Of a stretch of 64,000 bases of DNA, positions 56,137 through 64,000 are shown piece by piece. This DNA comes from Micromonospora narathiwatensis (GTDB lineage Bacteria > Actinomycetota > Actinomycetes > Mycobacteriales > Micromonosporaceae): NCBI RefSeq assembly GCF_900089605.1, contig NZ_LT594324.1, positions 5,580,001-5,644,000 on the forward strand, read 5' to 3'. Numbering within the stretch: the first letter of the stretch is position 1; each line of letters opens with the position of its first letter. Position numbers and translations under genes: made by a program. The notes beneath the pieces are model-generated. The model had not been told where the DNA came from. It did no database searches and saw only the letters and a list, made by a program, of their open reading frames with translations.

Positions 56137-58206
56137 TCACAGCAGGTCGTTGCGGAGGACCAGGATGGCGATGTCGTCGCGGGGGGCCTCCACCGAGAAG
56201 CCGATCGCCGTGGCGCGCAGCCGGGCGGCCACCACGTCCGCCGAGTAGCCGGCCAGCGGGGCCGCCGACCCGCGCAGCCGTTCGGTGCCGAAGAGTTCCC
56301 GGCCCCGCCGCCGCTCGGTCACCCCGTCGGTATAGAAGATCAGCGCGTCGCCCGGGTCGAGCGGGAAATCGGCCGTCGGGGTGGCGATCGAGTCGAGCAG
56401 CCCGAGCGCCGTACCGCCCGTGCCGACGAAGGCGGCTCCACCGCCGCCGTGCAGCAGCACCGGGCGGTCGTGCCCGGCCAGGTGCAGGGACACGTCGAGC
56501 TGGTCCCCGTCGCCCGGGCCGACCGCCGCCAGCGCCAGCGTGCAGTACCGGCCGCTGCCCCGCTCGACCAGCGTCTCGTTGAGCCGGACCAGCACCTCCG
56601 GCAGCGGCTTGCCGTCGCCGGCCAGCACCCGGATCACGTCCCGGACCAGCCCGGTCACCGCCGCCGCCTGCACCCCCTTGCCCGAGACGTCGCCGATCAC
56701 CACCAGCCAGCGGCCGTCCGGCAGCGGCACCACGTCGTAGAAATCGCCGCCGACCTCGGCGTCGCCGCCGGTCGGGACGTACTCGGCGGCGAAGCCGATG
56801 CCCTCGACCACCGGGAGCACCGGCGGCAGCAGGGACTGCTGGAGCGTGTGAGCGACCCGCCGGCGCTCGGCGTGGATGCGGGCGTTCTCGATGGCGAGCG
56901 CGGCCCGCCGGGCCACGTCCTCCAGCACCGAGACCTCGTCCGGATCGTGCCGGTGCCCCTGGTGGCGGCCGACGGCCAGGGTGCCGAGCCGCTGCCCGCG
57001 GGCGATCAGCGGTACGGCGAACCCCTCCATCGGCCCGCTCAGCGGCACCTGCGCCGCGCTCCGCGACGCCTCGCGCAGCCGGGCCTGGATCGAGTCCGGC
57101 CCGGTCTCCTGGAGCACCCGGTGCAGCTGCGGCAGCACCGACTCGTCGGCGTGGCTGGACGCGGCGAGCCGCAGCCGGCCCCACTCGTCGGTGGTGTGCA
57201 CCGCGCACCACTGGCCGAGCCGAGGCACCACCAGCTGCGGGATCAGCGCCATGGTCAGCTCGACGTCCAGGGACTGGGCGAGCAGCTCGCTCGCCTCGGC
57301 TAGAAAGGTCAGCCAGGTCGACCGGCGGATGTCCGCCCGGCGCAGCCGGTCGTTCTCCAGGTGCAGCGAGAGCCGCTCGGCGGCCAGCACCGCCAGCGGC
57401 CGGGCGTACGCCGAGGGCGCCGCGTCCAGCTCCAGCTCACCGGCGTACGGCCGGTGCACGGCGAGCGGTACCCGGAGCAGTTCGTTCCCCTCCCGGGGGT
57501 GCCGGCCGTACCGGGCGAGCAGCTGGCTGCCCTGGCCGTCGCCCCGGTCCAGCCGGACCACGCCGCCGGCCGCGCCCACCATCTCGGCGAGCCGGCTCAG
57601 CAGCCCGGTCGCGAACTCCGGCAGCGGGTCGTCCGCGTACGGGTCGGGGTTGGTCTGCATCAGCTCGCTCATCGCGGCGGCGCTCGGGGTGTCGTCCCCC
57701 GCCCCATCCGGGTCGGTGGCCGTCGCGGGCCGCTCGGCGGTGGCGGTACGGGCGGGGGGTGCCTCGTCGTGCCGGTCGAGCCGGAACCAGATGCCCTTGC
57801 CGGTGGGCAGGTAGGTGGTGCCCCACCGGCTGGCGAAGTGGTCGACCAGCAGCAGCCCGCGCCCGCGCTCGGCCACCTCGGTGATGTCGGAGCTGACGTT
57901 GCGTACGCCGACCATCAGCTCCTCGACGGGGCCGGCCGCGAAGTCGGTGACCGTGACGGTCAGTCCCCCGCTGTCCGCTTCGACCTCGATGTCCAGCTCG
58001 GTACGCGCGTGTTCCACGGCGTTGGTGGTGAGTTCGGTGGTGAGCAGCAGCGCCTCATCGAGCAGTTCGTCCAGGTTCGCCTCGGCGAGGACGGACCGGA
58101 CCAGTGCTCGGGCCGCGGCCGGGGTACGCCGGTCCGCGGGGAGGCGGACCCGTCGGACGTGCTCGTCCGGGCCGCCGTTCCGCGCCGGCCCCGCCTCCGC
58201 TGACAC
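56137..58206 (-). CDS. Multi-domain regulator: HATPase, GAF and SpoIIE-type PP2C
   Basis: 689 residues. An N-terminal HATPase of the RsbW type (LLLTTELTTNAVEHARTEL is the N-box; GRGLLLVDHFASRWG carries the G2 part), a linker, two GAF-like segments (near residues 200-330 and 350-440) and a C-terminal SpoIIE/RsbU phosphatase (LQQSLLPPVLPVVEGIGFAAEYVP, EVGGDFYDV, IGDVSGKGVQAA, FYTDGVTERR, RDDIAILVL). It can be read as a self-contained partner-switch module that senses a signal and dephosphorylates a STAS protein. The GTG at 58206 has GGAGG eight bases upstream. It diverges from the poly-HAMP kinase gene. Confidence 0.9.
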   Translation of the reverse strand: MSAEAGPARNGGPDEHVRRVRLPADRRTPAAARALVRSVLAEANLDELLDEALLLTTELTTNAVEHARTELDIEVEADSGGLTVTVTDFAAGPVEELMVGVRNVSSDITEVAERGRGLLLVDHFASRWGTTYLPTGKGIWFRLDRHDEAPPARTATAERPATATDPDGAGDDTPSAAAMSELMQTNPDPYADDPLPEFATGLLSRLAEMVGAAGGVVRLDRGDGQGSQLLARYGRHPREGNELLRVPLAVHRPYAGELELDAAPSAYARPLAVLAAERLSLHLENDRLRRADIRRSTWLTFLAEASELLAQSLDVELTMALIPQLVVPRLGQWCAVHTTDEWGRLRLAASSHADESVLPQLHRVLQETGPDSIQARLREASRSAAQVPLSGPMEGFAVPLIARGQRLGTLAVGRHQGHRHDPDEVSVLEDVARRAALAIENARIHAERRRVAHTLQQSLLPPVLPVVEGIGFAAEYVPTGGDAEVGGDFYDVVPLPDGRWLVVIGDVSGKGVQAAAVTGLVRDVIRVLAGDGKPLPEVLVRLNETLVERGSGRYCTLALAAVGPGDGDQLDVSLHLAGHDRPVLLHGGGGAAFVGTGGTALGLLDSIATPTADFPLDPGDALIFYTDGVTERRRGRELFGTERLRGSAAPLAGYSADVVAARLRATAIGFSVEAPRDDIAILVLRNDLL

Positions 58207-58416
58207 CTTCGTATCCTCCACTGCCGTCGCCCCGGGTGCCAAACCCTCCGCCGATCGGCGCGGCTCCCGTGGGGAACGGAACGGCGGAACGGGCCGGCCG
58301 GGGGCGCCCTGGCGTGGCGCACGCTCGTCGGCCGGCACCTCGACGGGAGGCGGGCAGAATGGTGGGATGGCCGCGTGTCGGCACGAGCCAGACGGCCCCG
58401 AGCTGAGCGAGGAATG

Positions 58417-61400
58417 ATGACCACGGCGAAACAATCGGTAGCCGCGGACCCGTCCGCTTCCGATCACGAGGTGCTCCTCGGCGAACTGGTGGAGGCGTTG
58501 CGTCAGGTGCGACGCGGCGACCTCAAGGTCCGGTTGCCCCGGCGGGCCGGCCTGGCCGGCGAGGTGGCCGACGCCTTCAACGACGTGGTGTCGCTCCAGG
58601 AGCGGCAGCATCTGGACCTGCGCCGGATCAGCCGGATCGTCGGCCGGGACGGTCGGCTCACCGAACGCCTCGACGACGAGGGCCTGGACGGCTCGTGGGT
58701 GGAGGGGCAGCGGGCGATCAACTCGCTGATCGACGACCTGGGCCGGCCGGCCACGGAGATCGCCCGGGTGATCGTGGCGGTGGCCGACGGCGACCTGTCC
58801 CAGCACATGGCGCTGGAGATCGACGGCCGCCCGCTGCGCGGTGAGTATCTGCGCATCGGCCGCACCGTCAACACCATGGTCGACCAGCTCTCGTCCTTCT
58901 CCAACGAGGTGACCCGGGTGGCCCGCGAGGTGGGCACCGAGGGCGAGCTGGGCGGCCAGGCCGACGTACGCGGGGCCGCCGGCACCTGGAAGGACCTCAC
59001 CGACTCGGTCAACACCATGGCGTCGAACCTGACGTACCAGGTGCGGTCGATCTCGCAGGTGGCGGCGGCGGTGGCGACGGGTGACCTGTCGCAGAAGATC
59101 ACCGTGTCGGCCAAGGGCGAGGTGGCCGAGTTGGCACACACCTTCAACTCGCTCACCGACACCCTGCGGCTCTTCGCCGAGCAGGTGACCCGGGTGGCCC
59201 GCGAGGTGGGTACGGAGGGCAAGCTGGGCGGCCAGGCGGAGGTGCCGAACGTCGCCGGCACCTGGAAGGACCTGACCGACAGCGTCAACTCGATGGCGTC
59301 GAACCTGACGTCGCAGGTGCGCAACATCGCCCAGGTCTCCACGGCGGTGGCCCGGGGCGACCTCTCCCAGAAGATCACGGTGGCCGCCCAGGGCGAGATC
59401 CTGGAGCTGAAGGACACCGTGAACACGATGGTGGATCAGCTGTCGTCGTTCGCGGACGAGGTGACCCGGGTGGCCCGGGAGGTGGGCATCGAGGGCAAGC
59501 TCGGCGGCCAGGCCCAGGTACGCGGCGTCTCCGGCACCTGGCGTGACCTCACCGAGAACGTCAACCAGCTCGCCGGCAACCTGACCAGCCAGGTACGCAA
59601 CATCTCGCAGGTCTCGACGGCTGTGGCGAAGGGTGACCTGTCGCAGAAGATCACGGTGGACGCGCAGGGCGAGGTCCTGGAGCTGAAGAACACCGTGAAC
59701 ACGATGGTGGATCAGCTCTCGTCGTTCGCGGACGAGGTGACCCGGGTGGCCCGGGAGGTGGGCACCGAGGGCAAGCTGGGCGGTCAGGCGCAGGTGAAGG
59801 GGGTCTCGGGCACCTGGCGGGATCTGACCGACAACGTGAACTCGATGGCGTCGAACCTGACGTCGCAGGTGCGCAACATCGCCTCGGTGACCACCGCGGT
59901 GGCGAAGGGTGACCTGTCGCAGAAGATCACCGTCGACGCCCGAGGCGAGATTCTGGAGCTGAAGTCCACGGTCAACACGATGGTGGATCAGCTCTCCTCG
60001 TTCGCGGACGAGGTGACCCGGGTGGCCCGGGAGGTGGGCACCGAGGGCAAGCTCGGCGGCCAGGCCCAGGTACGCGGGGTCGCCGGCACCTGGCGGGATC
60101 TGACCGACAACGTGAACTCGATGGCGTCGAACCTGACCAGCCAGGTGCGGAACATCGCCCAGGTCTCGACGGCGGTGGCGAAGGGTGACCTGTCGCAGAA
60201 GATCACGGTGGACGCGCAGGGCGAGATCCTGGAGCTGAAGAACACCGTGAACACGATGGTGGATCAGCTCTCCTCGTTCGCGGACGAGGTGACCCGGGTG
60301 GCCCGCGAGGTGGGCACCGAGGGCAAGCTCGGCGGTCAGGCCCAGGTGAAGGGCGTCTCGGGCACCTGGCGGGACCTGACCGACAACGTGAACTCGATGG
60401 CGTCGAACCTGACGTCGCAGGTGCGCAACATCGCCTCGGTGACCACCGCCGTGGCCAAGGGCGACCTGGGCCAGAAGATCACGGTGGACGCGCAGGGCGA
60501 GATCCTGGAGCTGAAGAACACCGTGAACACGATGGTGGATCAGCTCTCCTCGTTCGCCGACGAGGTGACCCGGGTGGCCCGCGAGGTCGGCATCGAGGGC
60601 AAGCTCGGCGGTCAGGCGCAGGTGAAGGGGGTCTCGGGCACCTGGCGGGACCTGACCGAGAACGTCAACCAGCTCGCCTCGACGCTCACCACCCAGCTCC
60701 GCGCGATCGCCCAGGTCTCCACCTCGGTGACCCGGGGCGATCTGACCCAGCGGATCGCCGTCAAGGCGCAGGGCGAGGTCGCCGAGCTGAAGGACAACAT
60801 CAACCAGATGATCGTCACCCTGCGGGAGACGACCAAGAAGAACGCCGAGCAGGGTTGGTTGGACTCCAACCTGGCCCGGATCGGCGGCCTGCTCCAGGGC
60901 CAGCGGGACCTCGGCGAGGTCTGCCGCATGATCATGATGGAGGTGACCCCGCTGGTCGACGCGCAGCTCGGCGCGTTCTTCCTGGTGGACAGCTCCGACG
61001 GGAGCATGCGGCTGCGGCTCACCGCCTCGTACGGGTACGTGGCGCGGGGTCACGACGTCACCTTCGGGCCGGGCGAGGGGCTGGTCGGGCAGGCTGCCCT
61101 GTCCCGGCGGACCATCCGGGTCAACACCCAGCCCGACGGGCGTCTGGTGCTGCGCTCCGGGCTCGCCGAGACGCCCCCGGCCGACCTGGTGGTGCTGCCC
61201 GTGCTGTTCGAGGGCGAACTGCTCGGCGTGATCGAGTTCGCCGGCGTGACCACCTTCTCCGAGTTGCACCTGTCGTTCCTGGAGCGGCTGGTCGGCACGA
61301 TCGGCATCGCGGTCAACACCATCCAGGCCAACCGGCGTACGGAGGAGCTGCTGGCGCAGTCGCAGCGGCTGGCGCACGAGTTGCAGGAGCAGTCGGCGGA

Positions 61401-62781
61401 ACTCCAGCGCACCAACGCCGAGCTGGAGGACAAGGCCAAGCTGCTCTCGGAGCAGAAGACCAACATCGAGACCCAGAACCGGGAGATAGAGCTGGCCCGG
61501 CTCGGCCTGGAGGACAAGGCACAGCAGCTCACCCGGGCGTCGGCGTACAAGTCGGAGTTCCTGGCGAACATGAGCCACGAGCTGCGTACGCCGCTCAACT
61601 CGCTGCTGCTGCTGGCCCGGCTGCTCGCGGAGAATCCGGAGCAGAACCTCACGGCGAAGCAGATCGAGTTCGCCCGTACGATCCACAGCGCCGGCTCGGA
61701 CCTGCTGTCTCTGATCGACGACATCCTCGACCTGTCCAAGATCGAGGCGGGTCGGATGGACGTCGAGCCGACCGAGGTCCGGTTCTCCGAGATCCGCGGC
61801 TACGTCGAGCAGGCGTTCGCGCCGCAGGCGGAGGAGAAGGGCCTCGATTTCCAGGTACGGATCAGCAAGGAGCTGCCGCCGGCGCTGGTCACCGACGCCC
61901 AGCGGTTGCAGCAGATCCTGCGCAACCTGCTCTCCAACGCGGTGAAGTTCACCGACAACGGGGCGGTGACGCTGCGTATCGCGCCGGCCGCCGAGAACGC
62001 GGTCTTCGACGTGCCGGCGCTGACCAACGCCCGGCGGGTCATCGCGTTCACGGTGATCGACACCGGCATCGGCGTCTCGGACGACAAGTTTTCGCTGATC
62101 TTCGAGGCGTTCCAGCAGGCCGACGGCACCACCAGCCGGCGGTACGGCGGCACGGGGCTGGGCCTGTCGATCAGCCGGGACCTGGCCCGCCTGCTCGGCG
62201 GCACGATCACCGTCACGTCGGCGCCCGGGCAGGGCTCGACCTTCACTCTCTTCGTACCGGATGTGCTGGCGCCGGACGCGGTGGTGGCGCCGGCGCCGCC
62301 CTCGCCGAGCCGCGCGGGCCTGCCGTCGTCGTTGCTCATGCCGCTGGAGTTGCCGCAGCCGCAGGAGACTCCGACGACCCGGCGGTTGGAGGGCGTGACG
62401 GTCCTGATCGTCGATGACGACGTCCGTAACGTCTTCGCGCTGACCTCAGCGTTGGAACTTCATGGGATGACCGTGTTGTACTCGGACAACGGGGCGGACG
62501 GTGTCCGCCAGCTCGCCGAGCATCCGGAGGTGGACATCGTGCTCATGGACGCGATGATGCCGGACCAGGACGGGTACGAGACGACCCGGCAGATCCGCCG
62601 TAACCATCGCTTCACGGACCTGCCGATCGTCTTCCTGACCGCGAAGGCGATGCCCGGTGACCGGGAGTCGGCGATCACGGCCGGCGGCAGCGACTACATC
62701 ACCAAACCGGTGGACCTGGACGAGCTGATCGAGATGATGTCGTCCTGGATCGGCCGCAGCCGAGGCGAGGAGATCTCGTGA
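58417..62781 (+). CDS. Soluble poly-HAMP hybrid histidine kinase (Nik1-like)
   Basis: 1454 residues, no membrane segment. An N-terminal HAMP-like segment leads into seven 92-residue poly-HAMP units (from about residue 163), then GAF ([27 protein letters not shown]), a long coiled coil, HisKA ([23 protein letters not shown], His at about 1054), HATPase_c ([31 protein letters not shown]) and a receiver ([18 protein letters not shown], Asp at about 1378 in [10 protein letters not shown]). This is the layout of fungal group III kinases such as Nik1, which sense osmotic or cell-wall stress, and of some bacterial relatives. ATG at 58414 is an alternative start. The stop overlaps the response-regulator start as GTGA. 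Confidence 0.93.
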   Translation: MTTAKQSVAADPSASDHEVLLGELVEALRQVRRGDLKVRLPRRAGLAGEVADAFNDVVSLQERQHLDLRRISRIVGRDGRLTERLDDEGLDGSWVEGQRAINSLIDDLGRPATEIARVIVAVADGDLSQHMALEIDGRPLRGEYLRIGRTVNTMVDQLSSFSNEVTRVAREVGTEGELGGQADVRGAAGTWKDLTDSVNTMASNLTYQVRSISQVAAAVATGDLSQKITVSAKGEVAELAHTFNSLTDTLRLFAEQVTRVAREVGTEGKLGGQAEVPNVAGTWKDLTDSVNSMASNLTSQVRNIAQVSTAVARGDLSQKITVAAQGEILELKDTVNTMVDQLSSFADEVTRVAREVGIEGKLGGQAQVRGVSGTWRDLTENVNQLAGNLTSQVRNISQVSTAVAKGDLSQKITVDAQGEVLELKNTVNTMVDQLSSFADEVTRVAREVGTEGKLGGQAQVKGVSGTWRDLTDNVNSMASNLTSQVRNIASVTTAVAKGDLSQKITVDARGEILELKSTVNTMVDQLSSFADEVTRVAREVGTEGKLGGQAQVRGVAGTWRDLTDNVNSMASNLTSQVRNIAQVSTAVAKGDLSQKITVDAQGEILELKNTVNTMVDQLSSFADEVTRVAREVGTEGKLGGQAQVKGVSGTWRDLTDNVNSMASNLTSQVRNIASVTTAVAKGDLGQKITVDAQGEILELKNTVNTMVDQLSSFADEVTRVAREVGIEGKLGGQAQVKGVSGTWRDLTENVNQLASTLTTQLRAIAQVSTSVTRGDLTQRIAVKAQGEVAELKDNINQMIVTLRETTKKNAEQGWLDSNLARIGGLLQGQRDLGEVCRMIMMEVTPLVDAQLGAFFLVDSSDGSMRLRLTASYGYVARGHDVTFGPGEGLVGQAALSRRTIRVNTQPDGRLVLRSGLAETPPADLVVLPVLFEGELLGVIEFAGVTTFSELHLSFLERLVGTIGIAVNTIQANRRTEELLAQSQRLAHELQEQSAELQRTNAELEDKAKLLSEQKTNIETQNREIELARLGLEDKAQQLTRASAYKSEFLANMSHELRTPLNSLLLLARLLAENPEQNLTAKQIEFARTIHSAGSDLLSLIDDILDLSKIEAGRMDVEPTEVRFSEIRGYVEQAFAPQAEEKGLDFQVRISKELPPALVTDAQRLQQILRNLLSNAVKFTDNGAVTLRIAPAAENAVFDVPALTNARRVIAFTVIDTGIGVSDDKFSLIFEAFQQADGTTSRRYGGTGLGLSISRDLARLLGGTITVTSAPGQGSTFTLFVPDVLAPDAVVAPAPPSPSRAGLPSSLLMPLELPQPQETPTTRRLEGVTVLIVDDDVRNVFALTSALELHGMTVLYSDNGADGVRQLAEHPEVDIVLMDAMMPDQDGYETTRQIRRNHRFTDLPIVFLTAKAMPGDRESAITAGGSDYITKPVDLDELIEMMSSWIGRSRGEEIS
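58903..60834 (+). repeat. Seven tandem 276-bp poly-HAMP coding repeats
   Basis: Units start at 58903, 59179, 59455, 59731, 60007, 60283 and 60559. Each carries VTRVAREVG, a GTW(K/R)DLT segment and GDL-Q-I, i.e. alternating HAMP halves. Units 3-7 are nearly identical over long stretches of DNA, whereas units 1 and 2 have diverged. Recombination between units would change the array by 92 residues in frame. Confidence 0.93.
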
Positions 62782-63335
62782 CCCAGATGGCCAAGGCGCT
62801 GCTGGTGGACGACCGGCGGGAGAACCTCATGGCGCTGGAGGCGATCCTCCAGGGGCTTCCGGTGCAGTCGGTCGCGGTGGAGAGCGGCGAGGCGGCCTTG
62901 AAGCAGCTCCTGGTCGACGACTTCGCGGTGATCCTGCTCGACGCTCAGATGCCCGAGATGGACGGCTTCGAGACGGCCACCCACATCAAGCGGCGGGAGC
63001 GGACCCGGCACGTACCGATCATCTTCCTCACCGCGGCGGACCGGGACGCCCAACTCGCCCTGCGCGGCTACGCGGTCGGCGCGGTCGACTACCTGACCAA
63101 GCCGTTCGACCCCTGGGTGCTGCGGGCCAAGGTGTCGGTCTTCGTGGAGCTGTGGGTGAAGACCCGCCAACTCGCCGCCCAGTCGGACCTGGTGCGGGAG
63201 CGGGACACCCAGTGGCGGGTGCTCACCGAGGCGGTGGACGAGGCGACGGCGCTGCTGCGGGCCGACGACGGTCCGGAGTCCCGGGAGCGCGCGGTGGACC
63301 TCCTGGAGCAGGCCCGCTGGGGCAACCCGGCCTGA
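62778..63335 (+). CDS. Single-domain response regulator, partner of the hybrid kinase
   Basis: 185 residues. The receiver covers residues 1-125: KALLVDDRRENLMALEAIL, phospho-acceptor Asp55 in ILLDAQMPEMDG, the Thr/Ser in IIFLTAADRD and the Lys in DYLTKPFDPW. A helical tail of 50 residues follows without a DNA-binding domain, so output is probably by protein contact. GTG at 62778 overlaps the kinase stop as GTGA, with GAGGAG upstream. It probably receives phosphate from the kinase. Confidence 0.93.
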   Translation: MTQMAKALLVDDRRENLMALEAILQGLPVQSVAVESGEAALKQLLVDDFAVILLDAQMPEMDGFETATHIKRRERTRHVPIIFLTAADRDAQLALRGYAVGAVDYLTKPFDPWVLRAKVSVFVELWVKTRQLAAQSDLVRERDTQWRVLTEAVDEATALLRADDGPESRERAVDLLEQARWGNPA

Positions 63336-63339
63336 TCTC

Positions 63340-63846
63340 TCAGTCGGCCCGGCTGCCGTGCCCGGTCGCGGCACGCCGGGCCCGCCACCGCTCGCCGAGG
63401 GCGTCGATCTCCTCCTGTACGAAGAGGAAGAAGTCCCGCATCTCGGACACCCGTTCGCCGGCCGGGGTGTCCCGCCCGAGCAGCGCGTCCACGCCGCCGT
63501 TGGCGATGTCGATGAAGTTCTTGTAGAGGCCGGTCTTGGTGATGGTGGCCTCGTACCAGGGGTTGTCCGGCATCCGGTAGCGGTCCCGCCGGGAGCCCTT
63601 GACCGGCTCGCGGACCAGCATGGCGAACTGGGTCAGATAGCGGACCGCGCCGGAGACGGCCGCGGCGCTGACCCCGAGCCGCTCGCCGATCTCGGCGGCG
63701 GTGAGCGGCTCGTCCGCGCTCATCACGGTGAACAGGACCCGGCCGGCCATCCGGGGAAAGCCGACGTCCGCGAAGGCCATCGCCATCCGCTCGACGAAGA
63801 GGTGGACCTCCTCCTCGTTCCGGGCCGGGCGGTGGTCGTCGAGCAT
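63340..63846 (-). CDS. GbsR/MarR-family winged-helix regulator
   Basis: 168 residues. The winged helix-turn-helix (PLTAAEIGERLGVSAAAVSGAVRYLTQFAMLVREPVKGSRRDRYRM) is typical of the GbsR/MarR branch, with flanking helices for dimerisation. A GAGGAGT ribosome site precedes the ATG. It converges with the response regulator (4 bases between stops) and diverges from the ABC transporter gene at the window end, which it probably represses. Confidence 0.9.
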   Translation of the reverse strand: MLDDHRPARNEEEVHLFVERMAMAFADVGFPRMAGRVLFTVMSADEPLTAAEIGERLGVSAAAVSGAVRYLTQFAMLVREPVKGSRRDRYRMPDNPWYEATITKTGLYKNFIDIANGGVDALLGRDTPAGERVSEMRDFFLFVQEEIDALGERWRARRAATGHGSRAD

Positions 63847-63906
63847 CGGTGCTGACTCCTCGCGTTAAAAAGTCGTGAAAGTGATGGTGCCTCAACCAAC
63901 ACTATC

Positions 63907-63935
63907 TTCACAAGTTTGTGAAACGAGCGTAGCTT
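63907..63935 (+). promoter_or_regulatory. Promoter and operator of the ABC transporter gene
   Basis: TTCACAAGTTTGTGAA (63907-63922) is a palindrome with 7-bp arms. TTCACA (63907-63912) reads as a -35, TAGCTT (63930-63935) as a -10 with a 17-base spacer, and the ATG at 63943 is 7 bases after the -10. A GbsR/MarR protein bound to the palindrome would cover the -35. Confidence 0.75.
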
Positions 63936-63942
63936 CCAAAAC

Positions 63943-64000
63943 ATGGAAACCCCGATTGAGGTGTCCGGCCTGGTGAAAACCTTCGGCCGGACCCGGGCAC
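63943..64000 (+). CDS. ABC transporter ATPase, N-terminal fragment
   Basis: Only 19 codons are inside the window: METPIEVSGLVKTFGRTRA, the standard beginning of an ABC ATPase with the A-loop aromatic (Phe in KTFG). The rest is beyond the end. Divergent from the GbsR/MarR-type gene and served by a leaderless-type promoter. Substrate cannot be inferred. Confidence 0.85.
   Translation, partial: METPIEVSGLVKTFGRTRA

Noticed and set aside
58903..60834. CRISPR-like or transposon repeat array
   Set aside because: The units are in frame, 276 bp each without spacers, and encode HAMP domains.
56137..61686. An 1849-codon minus-strand frame joining the phosphatase to the antisense of the poly-HAMP kinase
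   Set aside because: Only the part from 58206 down shows real domains; the rest is the reverse of the HAMP repeats.

Overview
High-GC actinobacterial chromosome, best matched to a Micromonospora-like member of the Micromonosporaceae. This placement is inferred from the GC-rich third codon positions, the DUF397/XRE-DUF5753 pair, the actinobacterial tad pilus locus, many ATGA/GTGA/TGATG gene overlaps, many GTG starts and short intergenic GC hairpins. No rRNA, plasmid or phage structural genes are visible. There is one tRNA (Lys, UUU).

Layout. 1-7.6 kb: end of a flavoprotein disulfide-reductase-like gene, a secreted carboxylesterase divergent from a TetR regulator, an enoyl-CoA hydratase, the DUF397/XRE pair with two small coupled genes opposite, an EamA exporter and a DUF2231-Rieske protein. 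7.6-22.7 kb: a tad/Flp-type pilus locus read on the minus strand (lipoprotein, secreted protein, CpaB, TadZ-like, TadA, TadB, TadC, pilin-like peptide, two TadE-like and one TadG-like pseudopilins, LysM protein), with a divergent prepilin peptidase. A 4.25 kb mobile element (9439-13685) sits in this operon exactly at the tadE/tadG junction. It carries a tyrosine recombinase, a small XRE protein, a zinc-finger protein with a degenerate recombinase domain, and a methyltransferase. 22.7-28.2 kb: small conserved genes, a stand-alone TSCPD-like protein, and a VTC / DUF4956 / CotH operon. 28.5-41 kb: tRNA-Lys, GlsB-like protein, epimerase, beta-helix lipoprotein, Eis-like acetyltransferase, PadR-controlled ABC exporter, PP2C phosphatase, XRE-cupin/BenE divergent pair, an 82-aa gene under a perfect LexA-type box, MscL, and a FadR-type regulator next to a CynX-type MFS transporter. 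41-47 kb: an overlapping stressosome-type operon (RsbR, RsbS, RsbT, ATPase-PP2C fusion, histidine kinase, receiver-GAF-PP2C), with a STAS protein opposite. 47-54.6 kb: AraC-like regulator, TIGR03086 protein, PadR-ABC-FtsX operon, serine/threonine dehydratase-like enzyme and oligopeptidase B. 54.6-64 kb: an FAD-linked oxidase with a near-perfect LexA-type box, a multi-domain PP2C phosphatase, a 1454-residue soluble poly-HAMP hybrid kinase with a coupled response regulator, and a GbsR/MarR regulator divergent from an ABC ATPase cut by the window end.

Working together: the tad genes would assemble a thin pilus or surface appendage. Signalling is unusually dense: about 12 proteins between 41 and 63 kb are STAS, HATPase, PP2C, kinase or receiver proteins, consistent with partner-switching stress control, but no sigma factor is encoded nearby. 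Several genes have a TANNNT box 6-7 bases before the start codon, suggesting leaderless mRNAs.

The most informative observation is the mobile element. Removing 9439-13685, bounded by the 6-bp repeat CCCGAG, restores a tadE stop codon that overlaps the tadG start as ATGA, the junction style used elsewhere in this operon.
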